Source: Ceratotherium simum simum (Eukaryota > Chordata > Mammalia > Perissodactyla > Rhinocerotidae). Taken from it: 64,000 bases of DNA. Both the position numbers and the translations under genes were made by a program. The DNA lies in NCBI RefSeq assembly GCF_000283155.1, contig NW_004454171.1:11692609-11756608 (forward strand). The letters are read 5' to 3'. Position 1 is the stretch's first letter. Every line of letters starts with the position of its first letter. Below are positions 33,172-43,009 of the stretch, one piece after another. The notes under the pieces were generated by a model that had not been told where the DNA came from, made no database searches, and saw nothing but the letters and a program-made list of their open reading frames with translations.

Positions 33172-33223
33172 AGGATGCTCTGGAGCAGACGGAGTTTGGG
33201 TTTTTGCCTCTGTGACAGAGTGC
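33172..33223 (+). repeat. Direct repeat, copy 1
   Basis: Begins aggatgctctggagcaga and continues to tttttgcctctgtgacagag. The partner is at 34232-34279. Confidence 0.85.
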
Positions 33224-34231
33224 TTGATGATTTTTCTATATGAGCTAAATGTTTTGCATAATATTTTAAGATGTATATTGTTTGGCATCATATTTGGTTG
33301 AATATATCCAGAAATCCCCAAGTAATAGTGACTTAAACAAGAATGACATTAATTTTTCTGTCACCTAAAGATGTTCAGTGGCAGGGGATTCAAGGCTGCT
33401 ATGGGGCCATATCCCTTCTGCTTTCCCATCTTTCCCATGTTACATTTGGGTTCACGATTACTCCTAGAGCTCCATCCATCTCCTTTGCATTCAGCCAACA
33501 GGAAGGAGAAAGAGCAGAGAAAGGGCACATTTCTCTCTTTTAAAAGACCTCTTGGAGGTCTCAAACAACAGTTGTGTTTATATCATCTTAACTAGAACCT
33601 AGTCATGTGACCCCCCACCTAGCTTCAAGGGACTCTGGACTCTGGACTCTTTTATCATGGTGCCCATGTGCCCCACTAATATCAGGGTCTGTTACTAGGC
33701 AAGAAGGAGAGAATGGATATGAGGAGCTACCAGCATCCTTTTCCACAGAATTTCTGCTCAATTATCCCTATCTTAATAAATTCAAAGAATGCTTTAATAT
33801 TATGCAAATAACCAGGTATTAAAATGGAAGGCTATGATTTATGTGGATAAAGTCATATGAAGCAGCATAAAGACAATCATTTTAAACACCTTTGGTATAT
33901 AAGAAATGTTTTACTAGAATGCAATTATCATAAGCTTACATCTTTGCCTTATTGATAACTAACAGCAGCAAAATAACCCAAAGGTTATTAGGAAATCCCT
34001 CATAGGACAGGAAATTAGTCACCAGGTCATGACACTTGTCAAGAGAGTTTACAAGAGTGGGCAATTTCTTCAAGCGTCTGACCAGCCCCTTCCACCCACC
34101 TCATCTGCCTCTTTCCTTGTCCCTTAAACCATGTCAAAGACCAAATCATTGCCAAGGCAACGGAAACACTTCATTCTCCCCAGATGACTCTGGTCGCCTG
34201 TGTCATGATCAGACAAGCACTAAGAAGCAAG

Positions 34232-34279
34232 AGGATGCTCTGGAGCAGAGGTTTGATTTTTGCCTCTGTGACAGAATGC
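34232..34279 (+). repeat. Direct repeat, copy 2
   Basis: Begins with the same aggatgctctggagcaga, lacks about five bases in the middle, and rejoins at tttttgcctctgtgacaga. It lies 1,060 bp from copy 1. Confidence 0.85.
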
Positions 34280-34544
34280 CCTGTGTCTTGGTTTCTGTAA
34301 CCAAACTACAGAGATTAAGATCGCCGATTCTTCCTTCCTATTCCTTATGCTGGGAAGACTACCAAGAGGGAGTCTAGAAAATATGAGTTACTCAAAATTT
34401 AGGTTTTAAATAAGTGAAAAATATTTTTCACTTTGGACCTAATCAGTCTCTTTAAGACCTTCCCAGATAGCTGTTTAAAATGAGAACCTGGCCCCTCTAC
34501 TTCACACAGAAAACCTACATTATTATCAGCTAAAAACTCTTCTG

Positions 34545-34792
34545 GGTCCTGCCCGGTGGCGCAAGCGGTTAAGAGCGCACCCTCCGCTGCGGCGGCCCGG
34601 GGTTCACAGGTTCGGATCCCGGGTGCGCACCAACGCACTGCTTGTCAAGCCATGCTGTGGCGGTGTCCCATATAGAGTGGAGGAAGATGGGCATGGATGT
34701 TAGCCCAGGGCCAGTCTTCCTCAGCAAAAAAAGAGGAGGATTGGCAGATGTTAGCACAGGGCTGATCTCCTCAAAAAAAAAAAAAAAAAAAA
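34545..34792 (+). mobile_element. ERE SINE (long type), sense, with perfect target duplication
   Basis: Head ggtcctgcccggtggcgcaa gcgg and a B-box-like ggttcggatcccgggtgcgc. The tail consists of two related units, tgggcatggatgttagccca and gaggattggcagatgttagc, then poly(A). It is flanked by the perfect 13-bp repeat AAAAACTCTTCTG at 34532-34544 and 34793-34805. Confidence 0.93.
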
Positions 34793-34805
34793 AAAAACTC
34801 TTCTG

Positions 34806-36660
34806 AAATAATATCTCAAAATAAGACTAGTGCTATTTCAACATTGTAACCAAAGTCAATGAAATACTCCTTCTCTTAACAACCTGTTTCCTTCTCTCCA
34901 TTGCTCCCATCGCCAGTGTCCTATTGTCAATTTTGAAGACATTTTAAACATCCTTCAGTCTTCTTCACAATCAATTATATGAGTGACTGTGATCTTTTGG
35001 ATTTCTGAAGGCTCCTTTTATCCTCAAATTTACTTTATATCTAACCTCTCTGGATCGCTGTTAATTCATTTGAAAAAAGGGAGTGCTCTAGGAAATGTGG
35101 TCCCTAAAGCATGTCCCAGCTCAAACACATCCACGAGAGGACTACCAAATAGCAAGGTCACATACTGCAAGTGACGCTTTAAACTTCTCTTGCCATGTTT
35201 CAATAAGAACTACAGCCATTTAAAAATAATTTGACAATTCTTCTGGATGAATTCTTCTGAAGAAATTGTTTGCATACATCATCTTGTCTTATCGTACTTT
35301 CACAGCTGCCGATGAGTGGGAATTCACCATGCCATTTTGAGACAGTTGGTGAAATGAAAAGTGATATAGTCTCCCAGGTAAGTACCAATTAAAATTATTT
35401 CAAATCATTTAAAATGAGTGCTATGTAATAGTCTCAGAGTACTACTTTTGGAAGATCTAGTACTTTGTCTTTTTGCAACGGGAAAAGAATCTTCTTGCTT
35501 CCCAGCTATGCAGGATTATCTGATGTCAAGTACATCTGCAATACATAGTCTGCAGTGCCCATGGTTATTTCAAGTTCAAAGCAGCAGGGATAGCAGTAGA
35601 TGCTGGAGCCTGAAAAAAGCAGAGTCATCTTTTTTTCCATTTCCTTCTCTCTGCTTTTGCTTCTTTTCCAGAATCTGAGTGTGCCCCACTCTGTTGTATG
35701 AATAGTGCCTAAGTGGATGATTTCCGGTGCTCATCTCCTGACTAGGTCTCTCTAGTCAGTGATAAACGATACAAAAGCTTTAACCTCCAACCACTTGTCC
35801 ATTTGCCCTTCAAATTATAATGGCAAAATGTAGTTTTTCTAGAACTTTCTAAATTGGTTTAGATATCTCAGTCCCCCACTCTTCATCCCTTCCAAATAGA
35901 GTTGGACAAAGGAGAACTGTATTTTCAATACAGTGTCATCCAAAAGTGAGTATGGGAAACTGCCCCTCCTAAGGATCAAAGTAATATTTGCAAAAAAAAA
36001 ATTTGCAACTTAGTGTTTGTTTTTGTATATTCTAAATGTCACGCAATACCTTGCATACAGTACTTTTATAGCTCAAGGTAATGTGAATGCTGGCTATGGG
36101 AAATAACTTTCATAAAGTTTTGCTTAAGGGAAGTAGCTTAACTTTAAATATGGGACCCCACAAGAAAAAAAGGGTCCTCCTAACAGACTTCATTAACCTT
36201 TATTAATTCCAATGTAAATTAACCTCCAGGGAAGATCACACTCTCCTTACAAGCAATTCTCCAAATGAAGAGATTATTTGGCTAACTTACTGTACACGTG
36301 GAGGCTGGGAATTTAAACTTTGCACTGCTTATGCAGCAAAAACATTTTCAAAGCACTAAAATGATCAATTCCAATGAAGTCTTCATAATAGAAATTTCTC
36401 ATTTCAGATTTTTAAGTTTACCTTAGGACAATAACATTTAAAATGCACTCCAACTCATTATAAATGAACCACGTGAATGTAAGTTTATATTTTCCTGCGC
36501 TGTAAAGATAAATAATACAGTCTTTCATGAGCACTTTAAACTTTAATTTTTACCATCTATTATTTTAATATAGAGTAACAGGACGCTGGTTTTAAATAAT
36601 GTGATCTTGATAAAGTCACTTTACTCTTTTCATATGTAAAAATGAGAGATTTGGACCACA
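34806..36660. other. No gene or repeat recognised (1.85 kb)
   Basis: One of the larger repeat-free intervals. Frames of 62-86 codons only. Confidence 0.45.
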
Positions 36661-36676
36661 AAACCTCAACAATCCC

Positions 36677-36899
36677 GGGCCAGCCCCGTGGCTTAGCGGT
36701 TAAGTGCGTGCGCTCCGCTGCTGGCGGCCCGGGTTCGGATCCCAGGCGTGCACCGACGCACCGCTTCTCCGGCCATGCTGAGGCNNNNNNNNNNNNNNNN
36801 NNNNNNNNNNNNNNNNNNNNNNNNNNNNNNNNNNNNNNNNNNNNNNNNNNNNNNNNNNNNNNNNNNNNNNNNNNNNNNNNNNNNAAAAAAAAAAAAAAA
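36677..36899 (+). mobile_element. ERE SINE (sense) interrupted by an assembly gap
   Basis: Head gggccagccccgtggcttag, B box ggttcggatcccaggcgtgc, and the text stops in ccggccatgctgaggc at the gap. A poly(A) tail resumes at 36885. Direct repeats aaacctcaacaatccc at 36661-36676 and 36900-36915 are identical, so both boundaries of the insertion are known even though its interior is missing. Confidence 0.92.
36785..36884. other. Assembly gap of 100 N
   Basis: Exactly 100 undetermined bases, the usual placeholder for a gap of unknown size. By comparison with the short-type ERE at 31683-31888, about 100 bp of SINE sequence should lie here. Confidence 0.98.
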
Positions 36900-36915
36900 A
36901 AACCTCAACAATCCC

Positions 36916-37674
36916 TCTAACTGTAAGATCTTATGAAATGGTAAAAAAAAGTCTTTGCCTCAATTTTAACTCCTTCATATTTTTGTTGTGCTTATATCAC
37001 ATACATCATAATAATCATGTTTTAGATTTATAGAACTTTCCTTTTCTCAAAGCATTTCCAAATCCGTTATCTCATCTACTCGCTGGAAAAATGTAGTTGG
37101 AGGCAGAGGATCTGCATAGTCTCATGAGCATGTTTTTCACTGACAACTCCTAAGCCTGGGGAATTTATCAGAGCCATAAAATCTTGACCTGGAAAGGTCA
37201 CTTAATTTATACCTTTTTGCAGCCCTCAATAAAGCCGAGGATCGGAACAAGACTGGATTTTTCACACTTCATCCTGTGCCTCTCGATTAAATCAGACTCT
37301 AAGTGATTTCTGTTGTTGTTATCTGCTAAATGATTTACAACGGCAGAACTAAAGCACAATGCATATCCTTGCAAGAGCAGAAACATGGCAGTGTACAAAT
37401 AATGATACATTTCAGAGTAAAATCTCACCAAGGAGGCCTAAGTAGGTGATAGCTTAGGAAAGTTTCAAACATGAGATGGCTCACTTTTGAAATGAAGGAT
37501 TACGAGTGGTCCATAATGTGGAAAATTGAGAGGTTTCTTCCATACACACTCTTTTTAGTTTTTCCATAATTTATTCATAAACTCATTTAATAATCGTATT
37601 GAGTACCTGTTATCAGCTATTCCCAGTGCTTGCTCTCTTTCTGGGGATACAGAGATGAAGAGTAATGGAAAATA
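36916..37674. other. No gene recognised
   Basis: Unique-looking; one 74-codon minus frame (37207-37431) without domain. At about 37600-37670 agtgcttgctctctttctgg ggatacagag resembles an ancient dispersed repeat. Confidence 0.45.
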
Positions 37675-37830
37675 GCTAACATTTATTGAGAACCTAGTCT
37701 GTGCTTAGCTGTGTTAAGTACTTCGTGTACCATTAAGGTCAACTGAAGGTCGCACAGCCAGAGAATGGTAGTGCCTGGGTTGCCACATTGATCTGTCTGC
37801 CTGGAGTCTATGCAGTTAAGTGCCTCTCAT
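37675..37830 (-). mobile_element. MIR SINE, antisense
   Basis: Text gctaacatttattgagaacc, tgtgttaagtacttcgtgta, gaaggtcgcacagccagaga and agtctatgcagttaagtgcc. The middle is deleted relative to a full MIR. Confidence 0.75.
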
Positions 37831-38289
37831 TATAAGAGGAAGCTGGAGTCCCTGACCTCAAGGAGAGTACCTAAATCTAGCAAGCAGGATGATCCACTCA
37901 TTCTTCCCATAACTCGATACTTGCCTTTAAATTGTTCATTTCTGTCAACAATTCCTGTCTCACCTCCCTTCCTCCCCCCAAAATAAAACACTACCAACTC
38001 AGAAGCCATCTTTATGACAGATTTTTTGAAGTTCCTTTAAAAAAGTTCTTGCTAATGACCTGGTAATTGTTTTATGCCTTCTTAAATGAAGTGTGATGCC
38101 ACCAAAAAGTCACAGAAATACTGTGAGAGCTTAGGTAGAATTTATGGCTTCCCTGGGACTGCATTATATTGAAACTGGCAGCTGCATTCTTAGCTTTAAG
38201 CAAATTAATGGATTGGGGCATCAGAGAGAAGTATCTTATAGTTACTAAGTGATTTTTAAAAATGATACTCATACTCTAAGGATACAGTG
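37831..38289. other. No gene recognised
   Basis: Unique-looking AT-rich DNA. Confidence 0.45.
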
Positions 38290-38775
38290 AAACACACACT
38301 GACAAGGAGAGCTTGCATTGGCACAACTTTCTAGAAAGCAATTTGCATTCAGTCTAGAAAGATTCTCATGCCCTTTGACCTGGTAACTTCACTTTTTAAC
38401 TAGAATATTTTCTAGGGAAAGAACTAGGTATTTGGACCAAGATACACTTATATGCATGTTGTCTAGCCTTTAATAGTAATATCACAATATTGAAAGCAGT
38501 TTATAAATCTGCAAGAATATGGAAATGATTAAGTACATTATGGTAGGTACATAAGTTACATAGTGGGATTTACAGCCATTTTATGTGACTTTTTCAAATA
38601 TTTTGAATATGGGAAAATATTCACTCTAAAACTTTGAGGAAAAACAGGATCAAACCATTACATACATGAAGATCTTTTCTTAAAGATAGATAATTACAGA
38701 CAGAAAGAGAGGGAAAGGATCAGACAAGGCATATATACATAGAAAAAGGACTATAGTGCAACAAAAAGTTATAAA
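38290..38775 (+). mobile_element. L1ME/HAL1-like LINE 3' region, sense
   Basis: Old L1-lineage sequence: tttgacctggtaacttcact, gggaaagaactaggtatttg, tacacttatatgcatgttgt, ttatggtaggtacataagtt and catgaagatcttttctt resemble the 'ttgacccagcaattccactt ... aatggaatactatgcagcca' part of L1ME/HAL1 elements. It directly precedes a younger L1. Confidence 0.55.
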
Positions 38776-38779
38776 AGTT

Positions 38780-40222
38780 ATTCTTTAGAAATCAAGGGAG
38801 AGTGACCTTGCATTAGACAGTGGTTTCCCAGATATGACATCAAAAGCAGCAGCAACAAACAAAAAAATGAACCGAACATCATCAGAATTTTGTGCTTCAG
38901 GGGATACCACCAAGTGAAAAGACAACTTACAAAATGGGAAGAAATGTCTGCAAATCATGTCTTATAAGGGAATTATATCTAGAGTGTATAAAGAACTATT
39001 ACAACTCAATAATAAAAATACAACCCAATTTAAAAAACGGTCAAAGGAACTGATAGTTGTCCAGAGAAGATAGACAAATGGCCAATAAGCATGTGAAAAG
39101 ATGCTCACATGATTAGCCATCAAGGAAATGAAAACCCAAAAGACAATGAGACACCACTTCACACCCACTAGGATGGCTATAGTCAAAAAGTCAAATAATA
39201 GCAGTATTGGGAAGGAGCTAGAGAAAATGGAACCGTCATATACTGCTAGTGGGAACGTAAAGTGGTGAAGCCACTTTGGAAAACAATTTGGCAGTTCCTC
39301 AAATGCGTAAACACTAAGTTATCCTATGGCCCAGCAATTCCACTCCTAGGTACCTACCTAAGATAAATGAAAACACACGTCCACACAAAAACTCATAAAT
39401 GAATGTTTGTAACAACATCATTCATAACAGTCAAAAGTGGAAAAAACCCAACTATCCATCAACTGATGAATGGATAAATAAAATGTGATATATCCATATA
39501 ATGAACTACTGTTTGGTAATAAAAAGAAATGAGGGGCCGGCCCTGTGGCTCAGCGGTTAAGCGCATGCGCTCCGCTACTGGCGGCCCGGGTTCGGATCCC
39601 GGGCGAGCACCAACGCATGGCTTGTCCAGCCACGCTGAGGTGGCGTCCCACATATAGCAACTAGAAGGATGTGCAACTATGACATACTACTATCTAATGG
39701 GGCTTTGGGGAGCAAAAGAGGGAAAAAAAAAGGAGGAGGATTGGCCGTAGATGTTAGCTCAGGGCCGGTCTTCCTCAGCAAAAAGAGGAGGATTGGCATG
39801 GATGTTAGCTCAGGGCTGATCTTCCTCACAAAAAAAAAAAAAAGAAATGAAATACTGATACACACTACAACAAGGATGAATCTTGAAAACATTATGCTAA
39901 GTAAAAGTCAGTCATGAAGAACTACATATTGCATGATTCCATTATTAGGAAATATCCAGAATAGGCAAATCTAGAGAGACAGGAAAGAGATTAGTGGTTA
40001 ACTAAGGCTAGGGTGGGAAGTGGATGGGGGGAGGGGTGGTGGAGGGGGTGACAGCTAATGGGAATGGGGTTTCTTTTTCAGGTAATGAAAAAGTTCAAAG
40101 ATTTACTGTGGTGATGATTGCACACAACTCTATGAATATACTAAAAACCACTAAACTGTGCACTTTAAATGAATGAATTGTATGGTATGTAAACTATAAC
40201 TCAATAAAGCTGATTTAAAAAA
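38780..40222 (+). mobile_element. L1M LINE 3' end, sense, split by an ERE
   Basis: Covers the end of ORF2 and the 3' UTR in sense orientation: gagacaccacttcacaccca, gtcatatactgctagtggga, cccagcaattccactcctag, ccaactatccatcaactgat, then (after the SINE at 39533-39840) acaaggatgaatcttgaaaa, a G-rich tract at 40026-40048, and the end tgtatggtatgtaaactata actcaataaagc. The reading frame is broken. The G-rich 3' UTR tract is a typical L1 feature. Confidence 0.9.
39533..39840 (+). mobile_element. ERE SINE (composite tail), sense, nested in L1
   Basis: Head gggccggccctgtggctcag; B box ggttcggatcccgggcgagc; the short-type segment catatagcaactagaaggat and gggctttggggag; then two tail units, gaggaggattggccgtagat and gaggaggattggcatggatg, each followed by a ttagctcaggg motif; poly(A). 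At 308 bp it joins the short-type middle to the long-type tail. Direct repeats aaagaaatga at 39523-39532 and 39841-39850. Confidence 0.93.
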
Positions 40223-41234
40223 ACCAAGGGAGCAAGAATAATTATTCTCATTATTTCATGCATTAACCCTATACAAAGCTCCTACTATGGCCTGTGCTAA
40301 ACACAATGGCAGACACACAAAGTGAACCCCTTGTTTTCAAGGAGTTCACATGAAGTAACTCTAATACACACTAAAAGTAATAATGTTGCTGTGTATATAT
40401 ACCTAATTATACATTTTATACATATATTATCTTAAAACATTACAAACAAAAAGGAATGGGTATTATCATTTCTCATTCCACTGCCTTTTTCTAAGCAATC
40501 ATATATAACTTCATCACTTAATATAGATGTCTACCAAATCAGATCTACAAATCCATTTGTCTTATGGAAATATCCACCTGGGTGTCCAGCTAAGATCTCA
40601 AACGTAAGTTTTAAACAACATTTCAATCCTCCATTCCTGCCCCCTTCTTGCTATGCCAAATGCACACCTCTTCCTGTTTCCAGGTGTGCATGGCACAGCA
40701 TCCTCTCAAAAAGCAGGTCTGGAAATCTCAGAATCACCTGTGAGTCTGCTCATTGCCCTGTCTCCCAACTCAGGTCAGCACCAAGGTTTTATAATCCCAC
40801 CCCAAATGTCTCTGGAGTTAATGTTCCACTCTTTCCCACTACCATCACCCTGTTCATGCCTTCACCATCTTTCGCCTAGAATAGTACAACCATTTCCTAG
40901 GTCACATCTCTAAGTCCAGCATTCTCCCTCCAATTCTCATCTCTGTGTGGCAGTAATAACTAACTCCCCTCCCTTTTTAACTGCTTTTTAAAAAAAGTTT
41001 GAATGTTTAAAAAGTTTAAAAAGTGTTATGCTTAAATACAGAAAATCGTTTAACAAAAAAAATAAATAATTAACACACCTTAACACAATTTAACTTTTGC
41101 TGTAAATATAACATCTTTCTGAGAAGAAATGGAGCATTTCAGACAAAACTGACAAGTTGCTTTTCTCTTGCTGCTTTCAAGCTTCTCTTTCTTTTCAAAG
41201 CTTGCTTATAATGTCTCAGTATGTGGCACTGAAT
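40223..41234. other. No gene recognised
   Basis: At 40290-40350 ctactatggcctgtgctaaa and tcaaggagttcacatgaag resemble an ancient dispersed repeat. An 86-codon frame at 40653-40913 lacks a domain. Confidence 0.4.
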
Positions 41235-42640
41235 TTATCTTACCTGGAACTTGCTGAGCTTCTTTGATGTTTATAGTCATGTCTTTCATCAAATTTGGGA
41301 AGTTTTCAGCCATTATTTCTTCAAATATTCTCTCCACCACTTTCTCTCTCTCTTCTCCTTCTGGGACTCCCACAATGTGTATATTGGCCCCCTTGGTGGT
41401 GTTCTACTGGTCCCTTTGTCTCTGTTCACATTTCTTCAATCATTTTTGTTTCTATTCCTCAGTCTTGATCATTTCCATTGTCTTATCTTCAAGTTCACTG
41501 ATTCTTTCTTCTGCCTGCTCAAATCTGCCGTTGAACCCCTCTAGTGAATTTTCCACTTTAGTAATTAATTTTTTGCTCCAAAATTTCTTTTTTGGTTTCT
41601 TTCTAAGTTTTTTTTTTATCTCTTTATTGATATTTCCACTTTCTTCATACATCATTTTCTTGACTTTCGCCACATCTTCCTTTAGTTCTTTGAGCATGTT
41701 TAAGACAGTTGTGTTAAAGTATTTGTCTAGTTAATTCACCAACAGTTCTTTTTCAGGGACAATTTCTATTGATTTACTTATTTTTCCTTTGAATGAGCCA
41801 TTCCTGCTTCTTTATATGCCTTGTGATTTTTTTTTTGAAAACTGGACATTTGACTTTAATAATGTGGTAACTCTAGAAATCTCTTCTCAATCAAGGGTAA
41901 ACACTCCCCCTTCCCCAGGGTTTGCTGTTTTATTTTAAATGTTTGTTTTTGTTTATTTGATTGTTGTAGGCTGTCTCTGTGCTAAAGATCACACTCAGGT
42001 GAAATTTAAGGACTTCTCACATCTGTTCTGAGCCTGTCCCTTTCCCTGGGCAAAGCACAGTGACTTTCTAATTTCCTCTGTATATACAGTTGCTTTTGAA
42101 TGTCCTGCTCTTCATTGTCTGGCTCCCAAAAGGGAAAACAGAGAAAAATGAAGGGAAGGGGAATGAAAGGGCCCACCTGTTTAAATCCCCTGGAAGTCAC
42201 TTCAGCCGGAGAGAGAGGGGCTTGCAACAACGGGGGAAGGTGCAATAACAACGGCTCCTGGTCTCTTTGCCTGCACCTCTGTGATAAGAAGCAGCAATCA
42301 GTGATCAGAGCACAGATCTTTGATATTTGGAAGACAAGATCCTTTCCACCCACCCTGGCTCCCACAAACTGCTCTTGGAACATGTGCATAGCCAACTGCT
42401 GTGGGGTTGGGGTCTGAGATGGGGTTGGGGGTGGGTAGCTCATCCTGTGCTGAGAGCTGAAATTGACCAAAATGAACCACAATTTACACTCCAAGCTTTC
42501 CCCTGGAAGTTGCAAGCCTTCAGTAGACTCCAGAGTTCCAAAATAGTTAGATCAGACAGATCTTGCCAGTGTGATAATTGTCCAGGTGGCAAGACAGAAT
42601 CCTCGTGCTGCCTACTCTGCCATCTCCCCAGCAGCCATTG
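41235..42640 (-). mobile_element. L1M LINE 5' half (5' UTR and ORF1), antisense
   Basis: Antisense L1. The right edge, ctactctgccatctcccca, is the reverse complement of the typical L1 start (gatggcagagtag). Then come aaaactggacatttgacttt, aatgtggtaactctagaaat and ccccttccccagggtttgct of the 5' region, followed by the ORF1 remnant. ORF2 and the 3' UTR are absent: the element is truncated at its 3' side at about 41235, the reverse of the usual 5' truncation. Confidence 0.85.
41240..41700 (-). pseudogene. L1 ORF1 (RNA-binding chaperone) remnant
   Basis: Read toward lower coordinates, 81 open codons (41452-41697) contain NSLEGFNGRFEQAEERISEL and EDKTMEMIKTEE, the conserved coiled-coil end of L1 ORF1p. 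After a frame break the continuation shows VGVPEGEE and IFEEIMAENFPNLMKDM, from the RNA-recognition part. ORF1p is the trimeric nucleic-acid chaperone that coats L1 RNA in the cytoplasm. The N-terminus is decayed, the frame is broken near 41450, and the C-terminal domain is missing, so it cannot work. Confidence 0.85.
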
Positions 42641-42654
42641 TCTGTATTATTTTT

Positions 42655-42908
42655 CAAAGGTTTTTTTCTTTTTTTTGAAGATTGGCCCTGAGCTAACATC
42701 CATTGCCAATCTTTCTCTTTTTCCTCCCCAAAGCCCCAGCATATAGTTGTATATCCTAGTTGTAAGTCCTTCTAGTTCTTCTGCATGGGACGCCGGCTCA
42801 GCCTGGCTTGATGAGCAGTGAGTAGGTCCGCACTCAGGATCCGAACCAGTGAACCCTGGCCGCTGAAGTGGAGTGCATGAACTTAACTGCTAGGCCACCA
42901 GGCCATTG
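42655..42908 (-). mobile_element. ERE SINE (older, composite tail), antisense
   Basis: On the minus strand it reads head, the ggatccgaac (B-box complement) region, actagaaggacttacaacta, gctggggctttggggagg, and one tail unit attggcaatggatgttagct cagggccaatc. Poly(A) appears as the T-rich run at 42660-42677. More diverged than the other EREs, so an older insertion, sitting right at the 5' end of the antisense L1. Confidence 0.85.
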
Positions 42909-43009
42909 TTGCCATTTTGTATTATATAAATAGAGTTAGCTTTTGTACATTGAACTTCAAAGTAGTGACCTTCTAAATTCCTCCTAATTTATAGCCTGTG
43001 AGAGGTTTT

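Larger units (their letters stand above)
33056..34531. other. No gene recognised; contains a separated direct repeat
   Basis: Unique-looking. Two similar about 50-bp segments occur at 33172-33223 and 34232-34279. A small tandem ctggact run (three copies) lies near 33632-33652. Frames of 66-113 codons lack domains. Confidence 0.5.

Noticed and set aside
36642..36936. Open frames running through the N gap on both strands
   Set aside because: They consist mostly of undetermined residues and ERE sequence; there is no coding evidence.
41251..41734. 97- and 156-codon plus-strand frames with apparently membrane-like peptides
   Set aside because: They are antisense shadows of the L1 ORF1 remnant; the T-rich strand yields Phe/Leu/Ser-rich translations.
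42401..42438. Second G-quadruplex candidate in the L1 5' region
   Set aside because: Five G runs occur, but using four of them needs an 8-base loop (tctgagat); borderline, so not listed as a feature.
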